DNA from: Syntrophomonadaceae bacterium
GTDB lineage: Bacteria; Bacillota; Syntrophomonadia; Syntrophomonadales; Syntrophomonadaceae
Direction: 5' to 3'
Length of the DNA stretch: 44,262 bases
Assembly: GCA_028706315.1 (NCBI GenBank)
Contig: JAQWBP010000002.1
Coordinates: forward strand, 1 to 44,262
Shown: piece after piece, positions 6,578-15,123 of the stretch
How the letters are laid out: every line of letters begins with the position of its first letter
Position numbering within the stretch: the stretch's first letter is position 1
Notes under the pieces: generated by a model
The model's database searches: none
What the model was told of the DNA's origin: nothing
Seen by the model: only the letters and a program-made list of their open reading frames with translations
Position numbers and translations under genes: made by a program

Positions 6578-7510
6578 TTAGTATACACCTCTGCCCGGGT
6601 ATTTTTCTGTAACCAGGCTGCAGCATGCCTCAACAAATTCAATATCTAACCCCTGTTCCCTGGCATAAGTTATGGTTTCTACATCTGGATAAGCTATAGC
6701 ATTTAGCCTGTTAGCCACCGCTATTCTTTCCAGACGCTTTTTGTACTCTCCCGGAGGCCGGGCACAGCCTAAGTTTACCGGAATCTGTGGGTTTTCTTCC
6801 CGGGCCCTGGCTATTATTACCTCTGTTTTGTTTATCGATGGAGGACTAATGCTGGCCATCATAGTTCCCGGCATAGGTGTAAGGACTACCAATACCAGTA
6901 TATCAGGTTCGGCCTTTTTTATCATATCAAGCGCCTTCATCTCCCCCTTGATCTGCCCGTAATGTAGTCCGATTACAATATGGGGTGCAAATGGGATTCC
7001 AGCTTCCCGGCAGTTAAGCATGGCCTCCAGGTAATCCTCTGGTTTTTTTTGCAGGTGATATACTCTATTAATAGTATCTTGGTCTCCAATTATATCGAGA
7101 AGTACCTGGCTTACCCCGACCTGTTTTAAAGCCCGGGCAGTCTCCCGGGTAATTAGTCCGGTATGGGCAATAACCTTTAATCCTTTTTCCCGGGCATAAG
7201 CTATCGCATCAATAAAAGGTAGTATAGGAACTTCTCCATTCTGATTAGCTCCCCCACTTATCAGAATCCCTTGGCAGTTGCACCTGACCAGATGATCAAT
7301 TACCTTTTTAAACTTCTGTGGAGTATGCACATCTACCATGTCATGAAGTAGTTTGGCATTACAGTGCGCACAATTTAAGGCACAAGAAGTCCCGGTCAAA
7401 CTTAAGTTTACAAAAGAACCAGGATGGTTGCTAAAGTAATAGTTGAAATATTTTTTAGCTCCCGGAACGGCAAAAAATATTTTGTTATGCATGAACTGAG
7501 GTTCCATCAT
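6578..7510 (-). CDS. Radical SAM protein of the LipS1/LipS2 lipoyl synthase type (second of pair)
   Basis: A 310-residue radical SAM enzyme with the cluster motif CALNCAHC (Cys43, 47, 50), a GG motif in ILISGGANQNG, and a TIM-barrel body. The C-terminus has a Cys pair in EACCSLVTEKYPG. It overlaps the preceding radical SAM gene by 26 bases. The first two codons are both ATG (7510 or 7507). In archaea and some sulfur oxidisers, pairs of such biotin-synthase-like proteins (LipS1 and LipS2) together insert the two sulfurs of lipoate on an octanoylated carrier. Placement directly after a ligase and a lipoyl carrier gene supports that role here. I cannot say which member is LipS1. A different radical SAM chemistry remains possible. 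Confidence 0.75.
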   Translation of the reverse strand: MMEPQFMHNKIFFAVPGAKKYFNYYFSNHPGSFVNLSLTGTSCALNCAHCNAKLLHDMVDVHTPQKFKKVIDHLVRCNCQGILISGGANQNGEVPILPFIDAIAYAREKGLKVIAHTGLITRETARALKQVGVSQVLLDIIGDQDTINRVYHLQKKPEDYLEAMLNCREAGIPFAPHIVIGLHYGQIKGEMKALDMIKKAEPDILVLVVLTPMPGTMMASISPPSINKTEVIIARAREENPQIPVNLGCARPPGEYKKRLERIAVANRLNAIAYPDVETITYAREQGLDIEFVEACCSLVTEKYPGRGVY

Positions 7511-8534
7511 CTAATTGTTGGCTAACTATTTCTATATCAGGTGGTTCAGGTAGGAAAGGATAGTTGCGCAGCGGCTGAGAAACTCTTTCATTGGCGAAAG
7601 GTCGGTTACAGGCCACCAGGCCATCTTCCCCGGGACAACCGGAAGTCATAAAGGCTAATCCATGAGCTATATAAGGCTCGATATTTATACCAAAATCAGC
7701 GATTTGCCCCTCAGGAGTAAAACTAAGAGCTTCTTCTGTGATAATATCTTCATTAATCAGATAGCGGGCCAGTTGTACCCGGCGATATTGCGGTATAGGG
7801 GGTTGTGGATGGTTGGCTAACAAACTCCCCGGCTCGGGGTAAAATGAAAAAAGGTGGGTGGGAGCACCCATACGATTAGCCCGGGCTATGGTTGCCACCA
7901 TTTCTTTTTCCGTTTCTCCTAAACCAACTATCAGGTGTACACCCGCCTTCTTTGCTCCGAAAACATCTAAAGCCTCAGCCAGAGTTTGCCAATATTTATC
8001 CCAGCGGTGGGGTCCGCCGGTACCACTACCACGGTAGCGGTCAAAAATTTCTGGAGTAGCTGCATCTATGGCAATACCAACATGATCAGTTCCAGCAGCT
8101 TTTAATTTATAAAGATCATCTCTGCCGTTCATAACCGTAGGCGATATGAGAGCACTTACCGGCATATTAACCTTATTTTTAAAATTACTAATAATTGTGC
8201 AGGTATCCTCTAACGCCTGCCGGTGGGTAATCATAGACATGCACATGCGCTTAAAGGGATGTTTATTATTTTCCAAACGGTTCAAAACTTCCTCCAGGGA
8301 ATAAGTCGGCCACTTAACCCTTATAAAAGTCTTATCTATATCTAAAGCCCTTTTGCCATTCAACCCGCAGTAAGCACAAGATGCAGCACAGCCATTATTA
8401 TAAGTAAGCAAAAGATTTAAACAGGTAGTTTTAGCTCCCCGTAAAAATTTTCCTCGTTCCAGACCTAGGCAGATAGCTGCTGCCAGACTAGTTTGAATAA
8501 ATGCAGGACTTTCTTTTTTAGCTTTCACCAGCAT
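7485..8534 (-). CDS. Radical SAM protein of the LipS1/LipS2 lipoyl synthase type (first of pair)
   Basis: About 349 residues, with the radical SAM motif CAASCAYC (Cys49, 53, 56 from the chosen start), a nearby Cys38, and biotin-synthase-like features such as LIVGLGETEKEM and HLFSFYPEPGS. Late in the protein is FMTSGCPGEDGLVACNRPF, whose cysteines may hold an auxiliary cluster or sulfur donor. It lies 39 bases after a lipoate ligase gene and overlaps the next radical SAM gene, so the two are made together. The start is not certain. ATG 8534 is only three bases past AGGAGG and the GTG at 8528 is spaced better; a longer frame to 8570 would swallow the ribosome site. Function is inferred from family resemblance and context. 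Confidence 0.75.
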   Translation of the reverse strand: MLVKAKKESPAFIQTSLAAAICLGLERGKFLRGAKTTCLNLLLTYNNGCAASCAYCGLNGKRALDIDKTFIRVKWPTYSLEEVLNRLENNKHPFKRMCMSMITHRQALEDTCTIISNFKNKVNMPVSALISPTVMNGRDDLYKLKAAGTDHVGIAIDAATPEIFDRYRGSGTGGPHRWDKYWQTLAEALDVFGAKKAGVHLIVGLGETEKEMVATIARANRMGAPTHLFSFYPEPGSLLANHPQPPIPQYRRVQLARYLINEDIITEEALSFTPEGQIADFGINIEPYIAHGLAFMTSGCPGEDGLVACNRPFANERVSQPLRNYPFLPEPPDIEIVSQQLDDGTSVHA

Positions 8535-8609
8535 ACACCTCCTAAAAGTTTTCCCTGATGTAAACTGCAAAGATTGTTATGTAATCCTGAGGATAGAATC
8601 TCGGCTACA

Positions 8610-9692
8610 CTATAGAACCTGTACAGCTTTTTCGATCGCGATTACCAGAGCATAGCAGAAGTCTTCAGATCTACACCCGGGAACTTCGATGTTATGATCA
8701 TTAAAGAATTTTGTTACTGTGGCATAAATATCTGTTTCCCGACTGGAATGGTTTTTAAGCACTGCCTCTAAATCGAGTATGCTCCTTTCCGGGTAGGCGA
8801 AGAAATCACCAGTAATAAAGACTGCTTTTATCCTTTGGCGCGTTTTATCCAAACGCAACGCTACTCGGATTAACCCCCCGGAACTTTTGTAATCAGCCTC
8901 AACTAAATCACTAGCCTGATACTGACTACGCCTACCGTAAATCCATTCATCAGATTGAAAATACGGCAGCTCTTGATTTAAAAGGTTCTTTTCCCACTCC
9001 GAGAGGCCAGCAGGTTCCAGATTAATACCAAAAACTTCAGCAAAACCTTCTGCCATAGCATCTTTTATTTTATTGATAGGCGGGACATAACCTAAAACTT
9101 CTTTCAAACAAGTAACCCGCTCTTTAAAGGACTTAATCTGATGATTTTCCAGCTTTTTCAAGGGGAGTTTAAGACAGGCTATCATAGTATCGACGTCAAA
9201 ATCAGTAAGAATTGTCCCATGGTACAGAAGAGCATTTCCTTTGCCTGTTCCTCCTGTACCTGATATTTTGCGACCCTCAACTTCTATATCATTAGCAGGA
9301 CGGTAACTGGCTTTTACACCTAGCCTTTTTAGCCCGGCCATAGCGCTTTCACACATCAAACGATAGAAATCCTCAAGTCTAGCCGGAATACCTGGAGCAT
9401 CTTTGATCGTAAATATTTCCCATCCCAGCTGGCCTTCATCCATATAAAGGTTCCCCCCGCCGCTAATGCGCCGGTTTATTTCAATACCATGTGCCCGGCA
9501 GTATTCTGTTTCAACTTCTAATTCGACTGCCTGATGATAACCTACCAGGGCAGAATGAGGGGAAAATTGCAGAAAATGAAGTGTATCCGGGATTATATCC
9601 CGGCTGCGGGCTTCGAGAATTACTTTTTCCAGCGTCATGTTCTCAGCTGCAGACAGAGCTCCCGTATCGAGTAGTCGCCATGTTTTTTTCAT
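8610..9692 (-). CDS. lplA: Lipoate-protein ligase A-like enzyme, full length with C-terminal domain
   Basis: A 360-residue member of the BPL/LplA/LipB fold. The binding motif RRISGGGNLYMDEGQLGWEI (about 77-96) and the lysine-bearing motif NDIEVEGRKISGTGG are intact, so it should activate octanoate or lipoate with ATP and load it onto a carrier lysine. Residues after about 260 form the extra C-terminal domain seen in LplA and in the sLpl(AB) ligases that work with LipS1/LipS2. Its ATG overlaps the stop of the GcvH-like gene by four bases (ATGA), which ties the ligase to that carrier. Substrate preference (octanoate versus free lipoate) cannot be read from sequence. Confidence 0.88.
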   Translation of the reverse strand: MKKTWRLLDTGALSAAENMTLEKVILEARSRDIIPDTLHFLQFSPHSALVGYHQAVELEVETEYCRAHGIEINRRISGGGNLYMDEGQLGWEIFTIKDAPGIPARLEDFYRLMCESAMAGLKRLGVKASYRPANDIEVEGRKISGTGGTGKGNALLYHGTILTDFDVDTMIACLKLPLKKLENHQIKSFKERVTCLKEVLGYVPPINKIKDAMAEGFAEVFGINLEPAGLSEWEKNLLNQELPYFQSDEWIYGRRSQYQASDLVEADYKSSGGLIRVALRLDKTRQRIKAVFITGDFFAYPERSILDLEAVLKNHSSRETDIYATVTKFFNDHNIEVPGCRSEDFCYALVIAIEKAVQVL

Positions 9693-10120
9693 ATCAGCAT
9701 CTCATCTTCTTGTTCTTTTGCGACCTGTTCTTGCACCCATTTAGCATAGGCTTTAGCATCCATTAATTCATTTAATTCGTTTTTTTCGTTTATTTGCAGC
9801 CGTAAAATCCACCCTTTACCGTAAGGGTCACTATTCAGTAGTCCCGGTTCTTTAATTACTGCTCCATTCTTTTCTAGAATGGTGCCACTGATGGGGACTA
9901 TAATCCTGCCCACCCATTTTCCTGCTTCTACCGAGCCGGCATCTTCTAATTTTTTTATATAATTTCCCTTATCAATAGTATCCACATATAGTACATCACC
10001 TATGGTGCTTTGACCATAGGCGCTTATGCCAATAATAGCCTCATCATTATTAACTTTAATCCAGTAGTTATTCGTATCGTAGAAGAAGTCTTCCGGTATG
10101 TTGTATCCTTCAACTTGCAT
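9689..10120 (-). CDS. GcvH-like lipoyl carrier protein with GKWVG context
   Basis: 143 residues with the H-protein fold: an N-terminal Y/W strand (NYWIKVNNDEAIIGIS), a central hairpin and a C-terminal helix. Aligned on the downstream proline-glycine (VPISG), the expected lipoyl lysine is Lys68 in SVEAGKWVGRI, where ordinary H proteins read ESVKAAS. The C-terminus has SDPYGKGWILRL, close to the usual NxxPxGxGW. The Shine-Dalgarno AGGAGGG is ideal. It lies between two LplA-like genes. Together with the second copy at 13818 it looks like a specialised carrier rather than the glycine cleavage H protein; LbpA of sulfur oxidisers is the best-known case of such a repurposed H protein. Confidence 0.85.
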   Translation of the reverse strand: MQVEGYNIPEDFFYDTNNYWIKVNNDEAIIGISAYGQSTIGDVLYVDTIDKGNYIKKLEDAGSVEAGKWVGRIIVPISGTILEKNGAVIKEPGLLNSDPYGKGWILRLQINEKNELNELMDAKAYAKWVQEQVAKEQEDEMLI

Positions 10121-10162
10121 CGCTTACCCTCCTGTCATGACACCAGGGGCTATTCCCCCATA

Positions 10163-11071
10163 TTACGTTTGGGACATTATTTGTTGCAACTGATAAAGAC
10201 TTTTGTCTGTAAAACTAAATGTTGCCATTACTTCCCCATTGTCGTTTAATGCAAAAGTAGATCTTTCCTCCATCTGAGCATCTTCCTCCAGGTACACCCC
10301 TTCGGCTATCTTTATCCTGCGTTGCTGCTGTTTACGCCCGGGGAGGCTCAACCATTTAGAGCCTGTCAGCTTCGTGTAGAGCTTTGCTGCCACCTCAATT
10401 ACTTCTAAATCTAGTTCTGCCGGATAAAGTTCACCTAGAGTTTGAGAGAAACCTTCTACTAGCATACCTGCTATCTCCTGGTAGCCAGGTATATAATCTA
10501 ACCAGTCTTTGATGGTAGTCATATATAATTGCATCGACCAGTTTAAAAAGGGTTGTACTTCAGGACATGGTATTCGTAAAACCCGGCTCATTCTTTCATA
10601 ATCGAAATCAAGCAAGATATTTCCCACATAAGCTACTGATTCCCCTATATCTCCTGCGGCATTTCCCGAACACTTGCGCCCCTTTACGGTAATATCAGCT
10701 GGTGCATGTAATTGTGCCGGTATACCAAGCTTACGGTAGGTTAAAATGGCCGGCTTTAAAAAGTAGGGATAGAATCGTCCTCTTTGTAAAGGTAGTAAAG
10801 GATTATCCCTTCTTAGTACCATTTGATAAAAAACCTGGTTACTATCAAGATATACTACTCCACCACCAGTTTCCCGGCGCAGCAAAGGAATATTTTTTTT
10901 CTGGCAGTAATCTACGGCAATCTCACTTTTCAGGTCATCATGCAGGCCCAGGCAAACATAGGCCGAGGTAGGAGAACATATTATTAAGCCTTCACGGCCC
11001 AGATAAGACAGGGCATGATAATAGCATTGTGACTCCCACCAGCTAACCCGACCCAGATTGTATAATTTCAC
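10163..11071 (-). CDS. LplA/LipM-like lipoate or octanoate transferase
   Basis: 302 residues of the BPL/LplA fold. The motifs RRETGGGVVYLDSNQVFY and PADITVKGRKCSGNAAGD carry the expected Gly-rich loop and active lysine. The sequence is quite different from the 360-residue ligase nearby, so this is not a recent duplicate. The start is GTG 11071 with AGGAGGG seven bases upstream. It could be a ligase, or an octanoyl/lipoyl transferase moving the group between the two H-like carriers and E2. It follows the GlcF-like gene after about 100 bases that contain a dispersed repeat. Confidence 0.82.
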   Translation of the reverse strand: MKLYNLGRVSWWESQCYYHALSYLGREGLIICSPTSAYVCLGLHDDLKSEIAVDYCQKKNIPLLRRETGGGVVYLDSNQVFYQMVLRRDNPLLPLQRGRFYPYFLKPAILTYRKLGIPAQLHAPADITVKGRKCSGNAAGDIGESVAYVGNILLDFDYERMSRVLRIPCPEVQPFLNWSMQLYMTTIKDWLDYIPGYQEIAGMLVEGFSQTLGELYPAELDLEVIEVAAKLYTKLTGSKWLSLPGRKQQQRRIKIAEGVYLEEDAQMEERSTFALNDNGEVMATFSFTDKSLYQLQQIMSQT

Positions 11072-11114
11072 TCCTTTGCCCTCCTGTACTTAAAATTATC
11101 TTTAAAAGAGAAAA

Positions 11115-11154
11115 AATCAGCGAAAATCATATTAAATCCGCGTTAATCTGCGTC
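11115..11154 (-). repeat. Dispersed intergenic repeat, single copy inside the lipoate operon
   Basis: On the minus strand GACGCAGATTAACGCGGATT is followed by a spacer and TCGCTGATTTTTT. The core GACGCAGATTAACGC is also found in both copies of the tandem repeat at the right edge. It lies between two operon genes and has no coding content. Confidence 0.65.
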
Positions 11155-11175
11155 TAAAATGGGGGGCTAGAAATT

Positions 11176-12342
11176 CTACAACAATACTTCCTGAAGCAAT
11201 TGGCTGATATCCATCACCCGGACTTTTAATCCTGCCTCTCTAATGCCTGCTGATAACATCTGTTCACATTGCTGGCAGGCTGATACTACTATAGTTGCAC
11301 CTGTTTCCTTAATTTCGTCTACTCTTAAAGCCGATATATGTCCCGCCAGGGCAGGATCTACACTCTGAAGGTTACCCCCTCCGCCACAACAAAGAGAATT
11401 ACTCCGATTATGCTGCATCTCCACCAGCTCTACTCCTGGAATGCTCGTTATTACTTCCCGGGGGGCGGCAAATATTCCGCCATTACGTCCCAGGTCACAG
11501 GGATCATGATAAGTTACTACTTCATCAAGTTCGTCAAATTGGATTTTACCGGTTTTTATTAAACGGGCCAGGTATTCTGTAGTATGTAGAATTTCCAGGT
11601 TATAACCCTTTAACTCTTCGGCACAGGCATGTTTCCAGAAATGATAGCAGGTGGCACAGCTGGCAATCAGAGTATGAATATTTAGCTCCTTAATTTTGGC
11701 TACATTATGTTTTATAAATGGCTCCGCATCTTTAACAAAACCTGCACTTACCAGAGGGTAGCCACAGCACCATTCTTCCCCACCCATAGTAGTAAAGTTA
11801 ATCCCGGCCTGCATTAAAATCTCGCAGATCGCCAGTGGTACCTGGGCTGCTTGCGGGTAAAAAGATGATACACAACCGACAAAATAGCAAACATCTGCCT
11901 CTTCCTCAAGCTCCAGACCTTCTGGTTCTTCATCAAGGTCCTCAGCCCATTCCAGGCGGTCACTATTGCTAAAAGTGGAAATGTTTTTATTAGTAATAAG
12001 GTTATTTTTTAGGTTAACGTAGGCTTCCGGGGCTAACCCCTCGTCCGCCACACGCTTGCGCAGTTCCAACCAAAGACTGCGAGTATCTATACAAGTTGAA
12101 CATACATTGGCACAAGCTCCACAAAGAGTACACTGATCAAGACGCTTAACAAAATCTTCCCCGAGTTTGTTCCTTTTACCATGAGCGAAGATTTCCCGGG
12201 CCAGGCTAATTTTACCCCTGGGGGTACTTGATTCCCAGCCGATTACCTCATATACCGGGCAAACACTGCGACAGTAACCACATCGCCCACAGATTAGGGT
12301 TTCTTGCTCTAGGGTAGTAAATAAATCTTTAGTAGCAGTCAT
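11176..12342 (-). CDS. Two-[4Fe-4S], two-CCG-domain oxidoreductase subunit (GlcF/HdrD/LutA-like)
   Basis: 388 residues. N-terminal ferredoxin-like motifs CGRCGYCRSVCP (Cys18, 21, 24, 28) and CTLCGACANVCSTC would bind two [4Fe-4S] clusters. Two cysteine-rich CCG domains follow: CYFVGC...EWCCGYPL...SCATC, and HDPCDLGR...SLCCGGGG...ACQQC. The same build is found in glycolate oxidase GlcF and in HdrD, where CCG domains hold special clusters that act on disulfides. It overlaps the FAD subunit gene by four bases, so they surely form one complex. The setting among lipoyl carrier genes suggests a dihydrolipoyl/disulfide substrate or partner rather than glycolate. That is inference; lactate or glycolate oxidation remains an alternative. 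Confidence 0.88.
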   Translation of the reverse strand: MTATKDLFTTLEQETLICGRCGYCRSVCPVYEVIGWESSTPRGKISLAREIFAHGKRNKLGEDFVKRLDQCTLCGACANVCSTCIDTRSLWLELRKRVADEGLAPEAYVNLKNNLITNKNISTFSNSDRLEWAEDLDEEPEGLELEEEADVCYFVGCVSSFYPQAAQVPLAICEILMQAGINFTTMGGEEWCCGYPLVSAGFVKDAEPFIKHNVAKIKELNIHTLIASCATCYHFWKHACAEELKGYNLEILHTTEYLARLIKTGKIQFDELDEVVTYHDPCDLGRNGGIFAAPREVITSIPGVELVEMQHNRSNSLCCGGGGNLQSVDPALAGHISALRVDEIKETGATIVVSACQQCEQMLSAGIREAGLKVRVMDISQLLQEVLL

Positions 12343-13793
12343 CTTTTCTCCCCCTTTCCGCAGATTCGTCTGGTAGCTGCCATTACATTACATCCCAGCG
12401 AAAAAGTGAGAGGGTGAAATAGGAACGGCCATTTATATACCTTGCCCGGATTAATTATGTTCTTCTGGTCAACCGTCTTTTTCCTTGTACGTATTTGCGC
12501 CAGATTAGCAGGAGTAAAAATTCTTTTCAGGTAAGGTGTATTCCATAATCCTATACCATATGGATACCCACCGTACTTGTAACCTGCATCTTGTATTTTC
12601 TTGACCAAGCTCAGTCCAATAACATAACTTACTTTTTTGGTTTCATCAGCATAAAACATAGTCATTACCGTTAGATGTCCCCGATCAACTACATGTCCAT
12701 AAGAGGTCAACCCCAGCCGGTAGATGCTGCTTACTTTGTCTATCTCCTTAAGGTATAACCCCAGTTTCTCGATAGGAAGACAGATTTCAGCACCTAGTTG
12801 TGATGGGCCGCCACGTTTTAATTTCAAAGCCTTAAAACGTTCTTCCCATTCCTTTAAGGCTATATTTTTGTTCAGCATTTTAACACTTTTATTGCCGGCA
12901 ACAACTGCTGCTACAATTTCAGCCGCCTCTTTAAGTTCGCTTTCCTCACCTTCGTAATCAACCGCTATAATATTGGCATCCTCAATCTGTCCGGCAGTAA
13001 ATCCCAATTTTCTCATAGCCTGGTTATAATACTTATCACTAAAATGTAAATTATACGGTTTTACTGCTGCATCTTTTAAGGTAGTAATGATACTGGCTAT
13101 ACTTTTAGTTTCATGAACCTGGAGCAAATAATGACACATAGGCGTGAAAGACCGAACTTCCAATTCAAGTTCTGTAATAATTCCCAGGGTACCTTCAGCA
13201 CAGGCAAACCAGTCCAGGGATGGGCTGGTTTCACTGGTAATAATTTTTATTTCTCCAGCGGGGAAAACTACTTTAATCGACCGTAACTGGGAAAGGAGAT
13301 TTCCGTATTTCAAGCTGCCTACCCCATATCCCATCATAGAAAACCATCCGCCGATAGTAGCCACTGGTGCACTGGAGGGATAAGATTTAGCCGCCAGCCC
13401 CTGCCGGTTTAAATATTCTTCCAGTTCACTCCAGGTAGTGGCTGCTCGAACTGTAACAGTCATTTCATCCTTATTCAATGCTTTAATTCCCTTGATTAGA
13501 TTCAGGTCCATAAGGATTCCACCCCTGGTAGGAATAGAATTGAAATATACGGTGGAACCGCCGGCCCGGGGTGTCACTGGTATCCGGTTTTCATCGGCAA
13601 TTTTTAGTATTTGAGCTACTTCGGCCGTATTTTGCGGACGCACTACCATATCAGGCCTGGTTTTAAATAGAGGGTCAACCAGAAAGTCGGGTACGGGAGC
13701 CAGGTCACGTGTATAGAAACTGCACTCAAACGCAGAATCTGTTGCCCGCTCATCGAATTCCTTTTTTATCTGCTCTTGTACTTCAGTCTTCAT
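12339..13793 (-). CDS. FAD-linked oxidase (GlcD-like, PCMH/VAO fold)
   Basis: 484 residues. The FAD-binding PCMH domain (about 45-220) includes VRPQNTAEVAQILKIADENR, VTPRAGGSTVYFN and the loop YPSSAPVATIGGWFSMMGYG. A substrate cap follows, and near the C-terminus is DQKNIINPGKVYKWP, the usual end of GlcD/DLD-type enzymes. A final tail carries two cysteines, SLGCNVMAATRRICGKG, not usual for GlcD. The start has GGGAGGG six bases upstream. It lies 24 bases after a GcvH-like gene and overlaps the Fe-S/CCG subunit gene. The pair would oxidise a two-electron donor and pass electrons to the Fe-S subunit. The physiological donor may be glycolate, lactate or a lipoyl-linked compound. Confidence 0.88.
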   Translation of the reverse strand: MKTEVQEQIKKEFDERATDSAFECSFYTRDLAPVPDFLVDPLFKTRPDMVVRPQNTAEVAQILKIADENRIPVTPRAGGSTVYFNSIPTRGGILMDLNLIKGIKALNKDEMTVTVRAATTWSELEEYLNRQGLAAKSYPSSAPVATIGGWFSMMGYGVGSLKYGNLLSQLRSIKVVFPAGEIKIITSETSPSLDWFACAEGTLGIITELELEVRSFTPMCHYLLQVHETKSIASIITTLKDAAVKPYNLHFSDKYYNQAMRKLGFTAGQIEDANIIAVDYEGEESELKEAAEIVAAVVAGNKSVKMLNKNIALKEWEERFKALKLKRGGPSQLGAEICLPIEKLGLYLKEIDKVSSIYRLGLTSYGHVVDRGHLTVMTMFYADETKKVSYVIGLSLVKKIQDAGYKYGGYPYGIGLWNTPYLKRIFTPANLAQIRTRKKTVDQKNIINPGKVYKWPFLFHPLTFSLGCNVMAATRRICGKGEKR

Positions 13794-13817
13794 TCTTCAC
13801 CCTCCCGGTAGTAATAT

Positions 13818-14240
13818 TTAACCAGCATGTTCAGCTATTTCTTTTTTAAGCCACTCACTAACTTCTTCGCCATGCATTAAACTGCTTAGCCCTTCATTAA
13901 GGTTGACCGGTTCCATTACCGCAATCCAGCCATTTCCATAAGGATCATTATTAAGTGGACTAGGATCATTAACTAAATCGCGGTTAGCTTCTATCACTTT
14001 GCCGGCCAGAGGGACTTGTATTTTACCCGCCCATTTGCCTGATTGTAATGAGGTAAGTGTCTTGCCCGCAGAGAGGTCTTTATTGACGCGAGGAATCCTG
14101 ATAAAAGTTATTTCTCCCGCCAGTTGCTGCATAAAATCAGTAATACCTATCCTGATTTTGTCTCCTTCCACCTTTAACCAGGCATGGTCAGTTGTATAAT
14201 ATAACTCATCTGGCACTTCATATTTATCAACTTTGCCCAT
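13818..14240 (-). CDS. GcvH-like lipoyl carrier protein with GKWAG context (second copy)
   Basis: 140 residues with the H-protein pattern: VPDELYYTTDHAWLKVEGDK, IRIGITDFMQQLAGEITFI and NDPYGNGWIAVM. The lysine aligned to the lipoyl site is Lys69 in LQSGKWAGKI, preceding VPLAG. It shares the GKWxGxI context with the copy at 9689 but differs widely elsewhere, so the two are old paralogues. The next gene, lipA, starts inside its last codons. It lies directly before the FAD oxidase gene, which points to that enzyme as partner. True glycine cleavage H protein cannot be excluded, but no T or P gene is in this operon. Confidence 0.87.
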   Translation of the reverse strand: MGKVDKYEVPDELYYTTDHAWLKVEGDKIRIGITDFMQQLAGEITFIRIPRVNKDLSAGKTLTSLQSGKWAGKIQVPLAGKVIEANRDLVNDPSPLNNDPYGNGWIAVMEPVNLNEGLSSLMHGEEVSEWLKKEIAEHAG

Positions 14241-15123
14241 AAACTACACTCCCTTTCTGTTTCTGCTTGCGCAATCTAACTTCGGCAAACATCTGCACAG
14301 CATTGTATGAACTGCGTACTAGGGGACCAGAGCTAACTGCCAAAAACCCCATTTTTAGCGCAAATTCCTTTAGTTCTTTAAATTCATCAGGGTGTATATA
14401 ACTTACTACTGGCAAGTGTTCAGAGGAAGGTCTTAGATATTGCCCCAGGGTAAGGATTTCACACCCTGCATCAAGCAGATCATTCATTACCCGAATAATT
14501 TCTGCTCGGGTTTCGCCTAATCCCAGCATCATACCAGATTTTGTGCATATACCATTACCAGCCTGACTAACCCGTTTTAGCAGCTTAAGCGAACGGGAGT
14601 ATACTGCCTGGGGTCTGGCCTGGTGATAGAGACGAGGGACCGTCTCCACATTATGATTTATAACATCAGGCCGGGCATTAATAATTTCCATCAGGGATTC
14701 AGTGCTGCCCCTAAGGTCAGATATCAAAACTTCCACGGTAGTTTGCGGTAATTGATTTCTGAGGTTTTTTATTACAGCTACAAACTGTCCTGCCCCACCA
14801 TCAGGTAAGTCATCCCTGGTAACCGTAGTAATAACTACATGTTTCAAACCCAGCTTTTTAGCAGTAAGAGCAATCTGCAAGGGTTCGTTAGTATCAACTA
14901 CTGCCGGACGGCCATGGCGAACCGCACAAAATCTGCAATTGCGGGTACAAATATCACCCAGGATCATGAAGGTACAAGTTTTGCTGGCAAAACACTCGCC
15001 AATATTCGGACATTCAGCACCTTCACATACTGTATGAAGATGACCCTGATCCAGCATTTTTTTCATTCTGTCTAATTCTGCAGTAGACGGTGCTGGTATT
15101 GTCAACCATTCAGGTTTCTGCAT
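14227..15123 (-). CDS. lipA: Lipoyl synthase
   Basis: 298 residues with all LipA marks: the auxiliary cluster motif C-x4-C-x5-C (Cys33, 38, 44 in CEGAECPNIGEC), the radical SAM motif CTRNCRFC (Cys59, 63, 66), TTVTRDDLPDGGA, and the RSSY ligand near the C-terminus (VRSSYNA). It inserts both sulfur atoms into octanoyl groups on carrier lysines. It overlaps lipB upstream and the gcvH-like gene downstream. The start ATG at 15123 has GAGGAG eight bases upstream. Confidence 0.97.
   Translation of the reverse strand: MQKPEWLTIPAPSTAELDRMKKMLDQGHLHTVCEGAECPNIGECFASKTCTFMILGDICTRNCRFCAVRHGRPAVVDTNEPLQIALTAKKLGLKHVVITTVTRDDLPDGGAGQFVAVIKNLRNQLPQTTVEVLISDLRGSTESLMEIINARPDVINHNVETVPRLYHQARPQAVYSRSLKLLKRVSQAGNGICTKSGMMLGLGETRAEIIRVMNDLLDAGCEILTLGQYLRPSSEHLPVVSYIHPDEFKELKEFALKMGFLAVSSGPLVRSSYNAVQMFAEVRLRKQKQKGSVVYGQS

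Noticed and set aside
8535-8570. Longer N-terminus of the first radical SAM protein
   Set aside because: It would place the ribosome site AGGAGG inside the coding region; the internal ATG or GTG is favoured.
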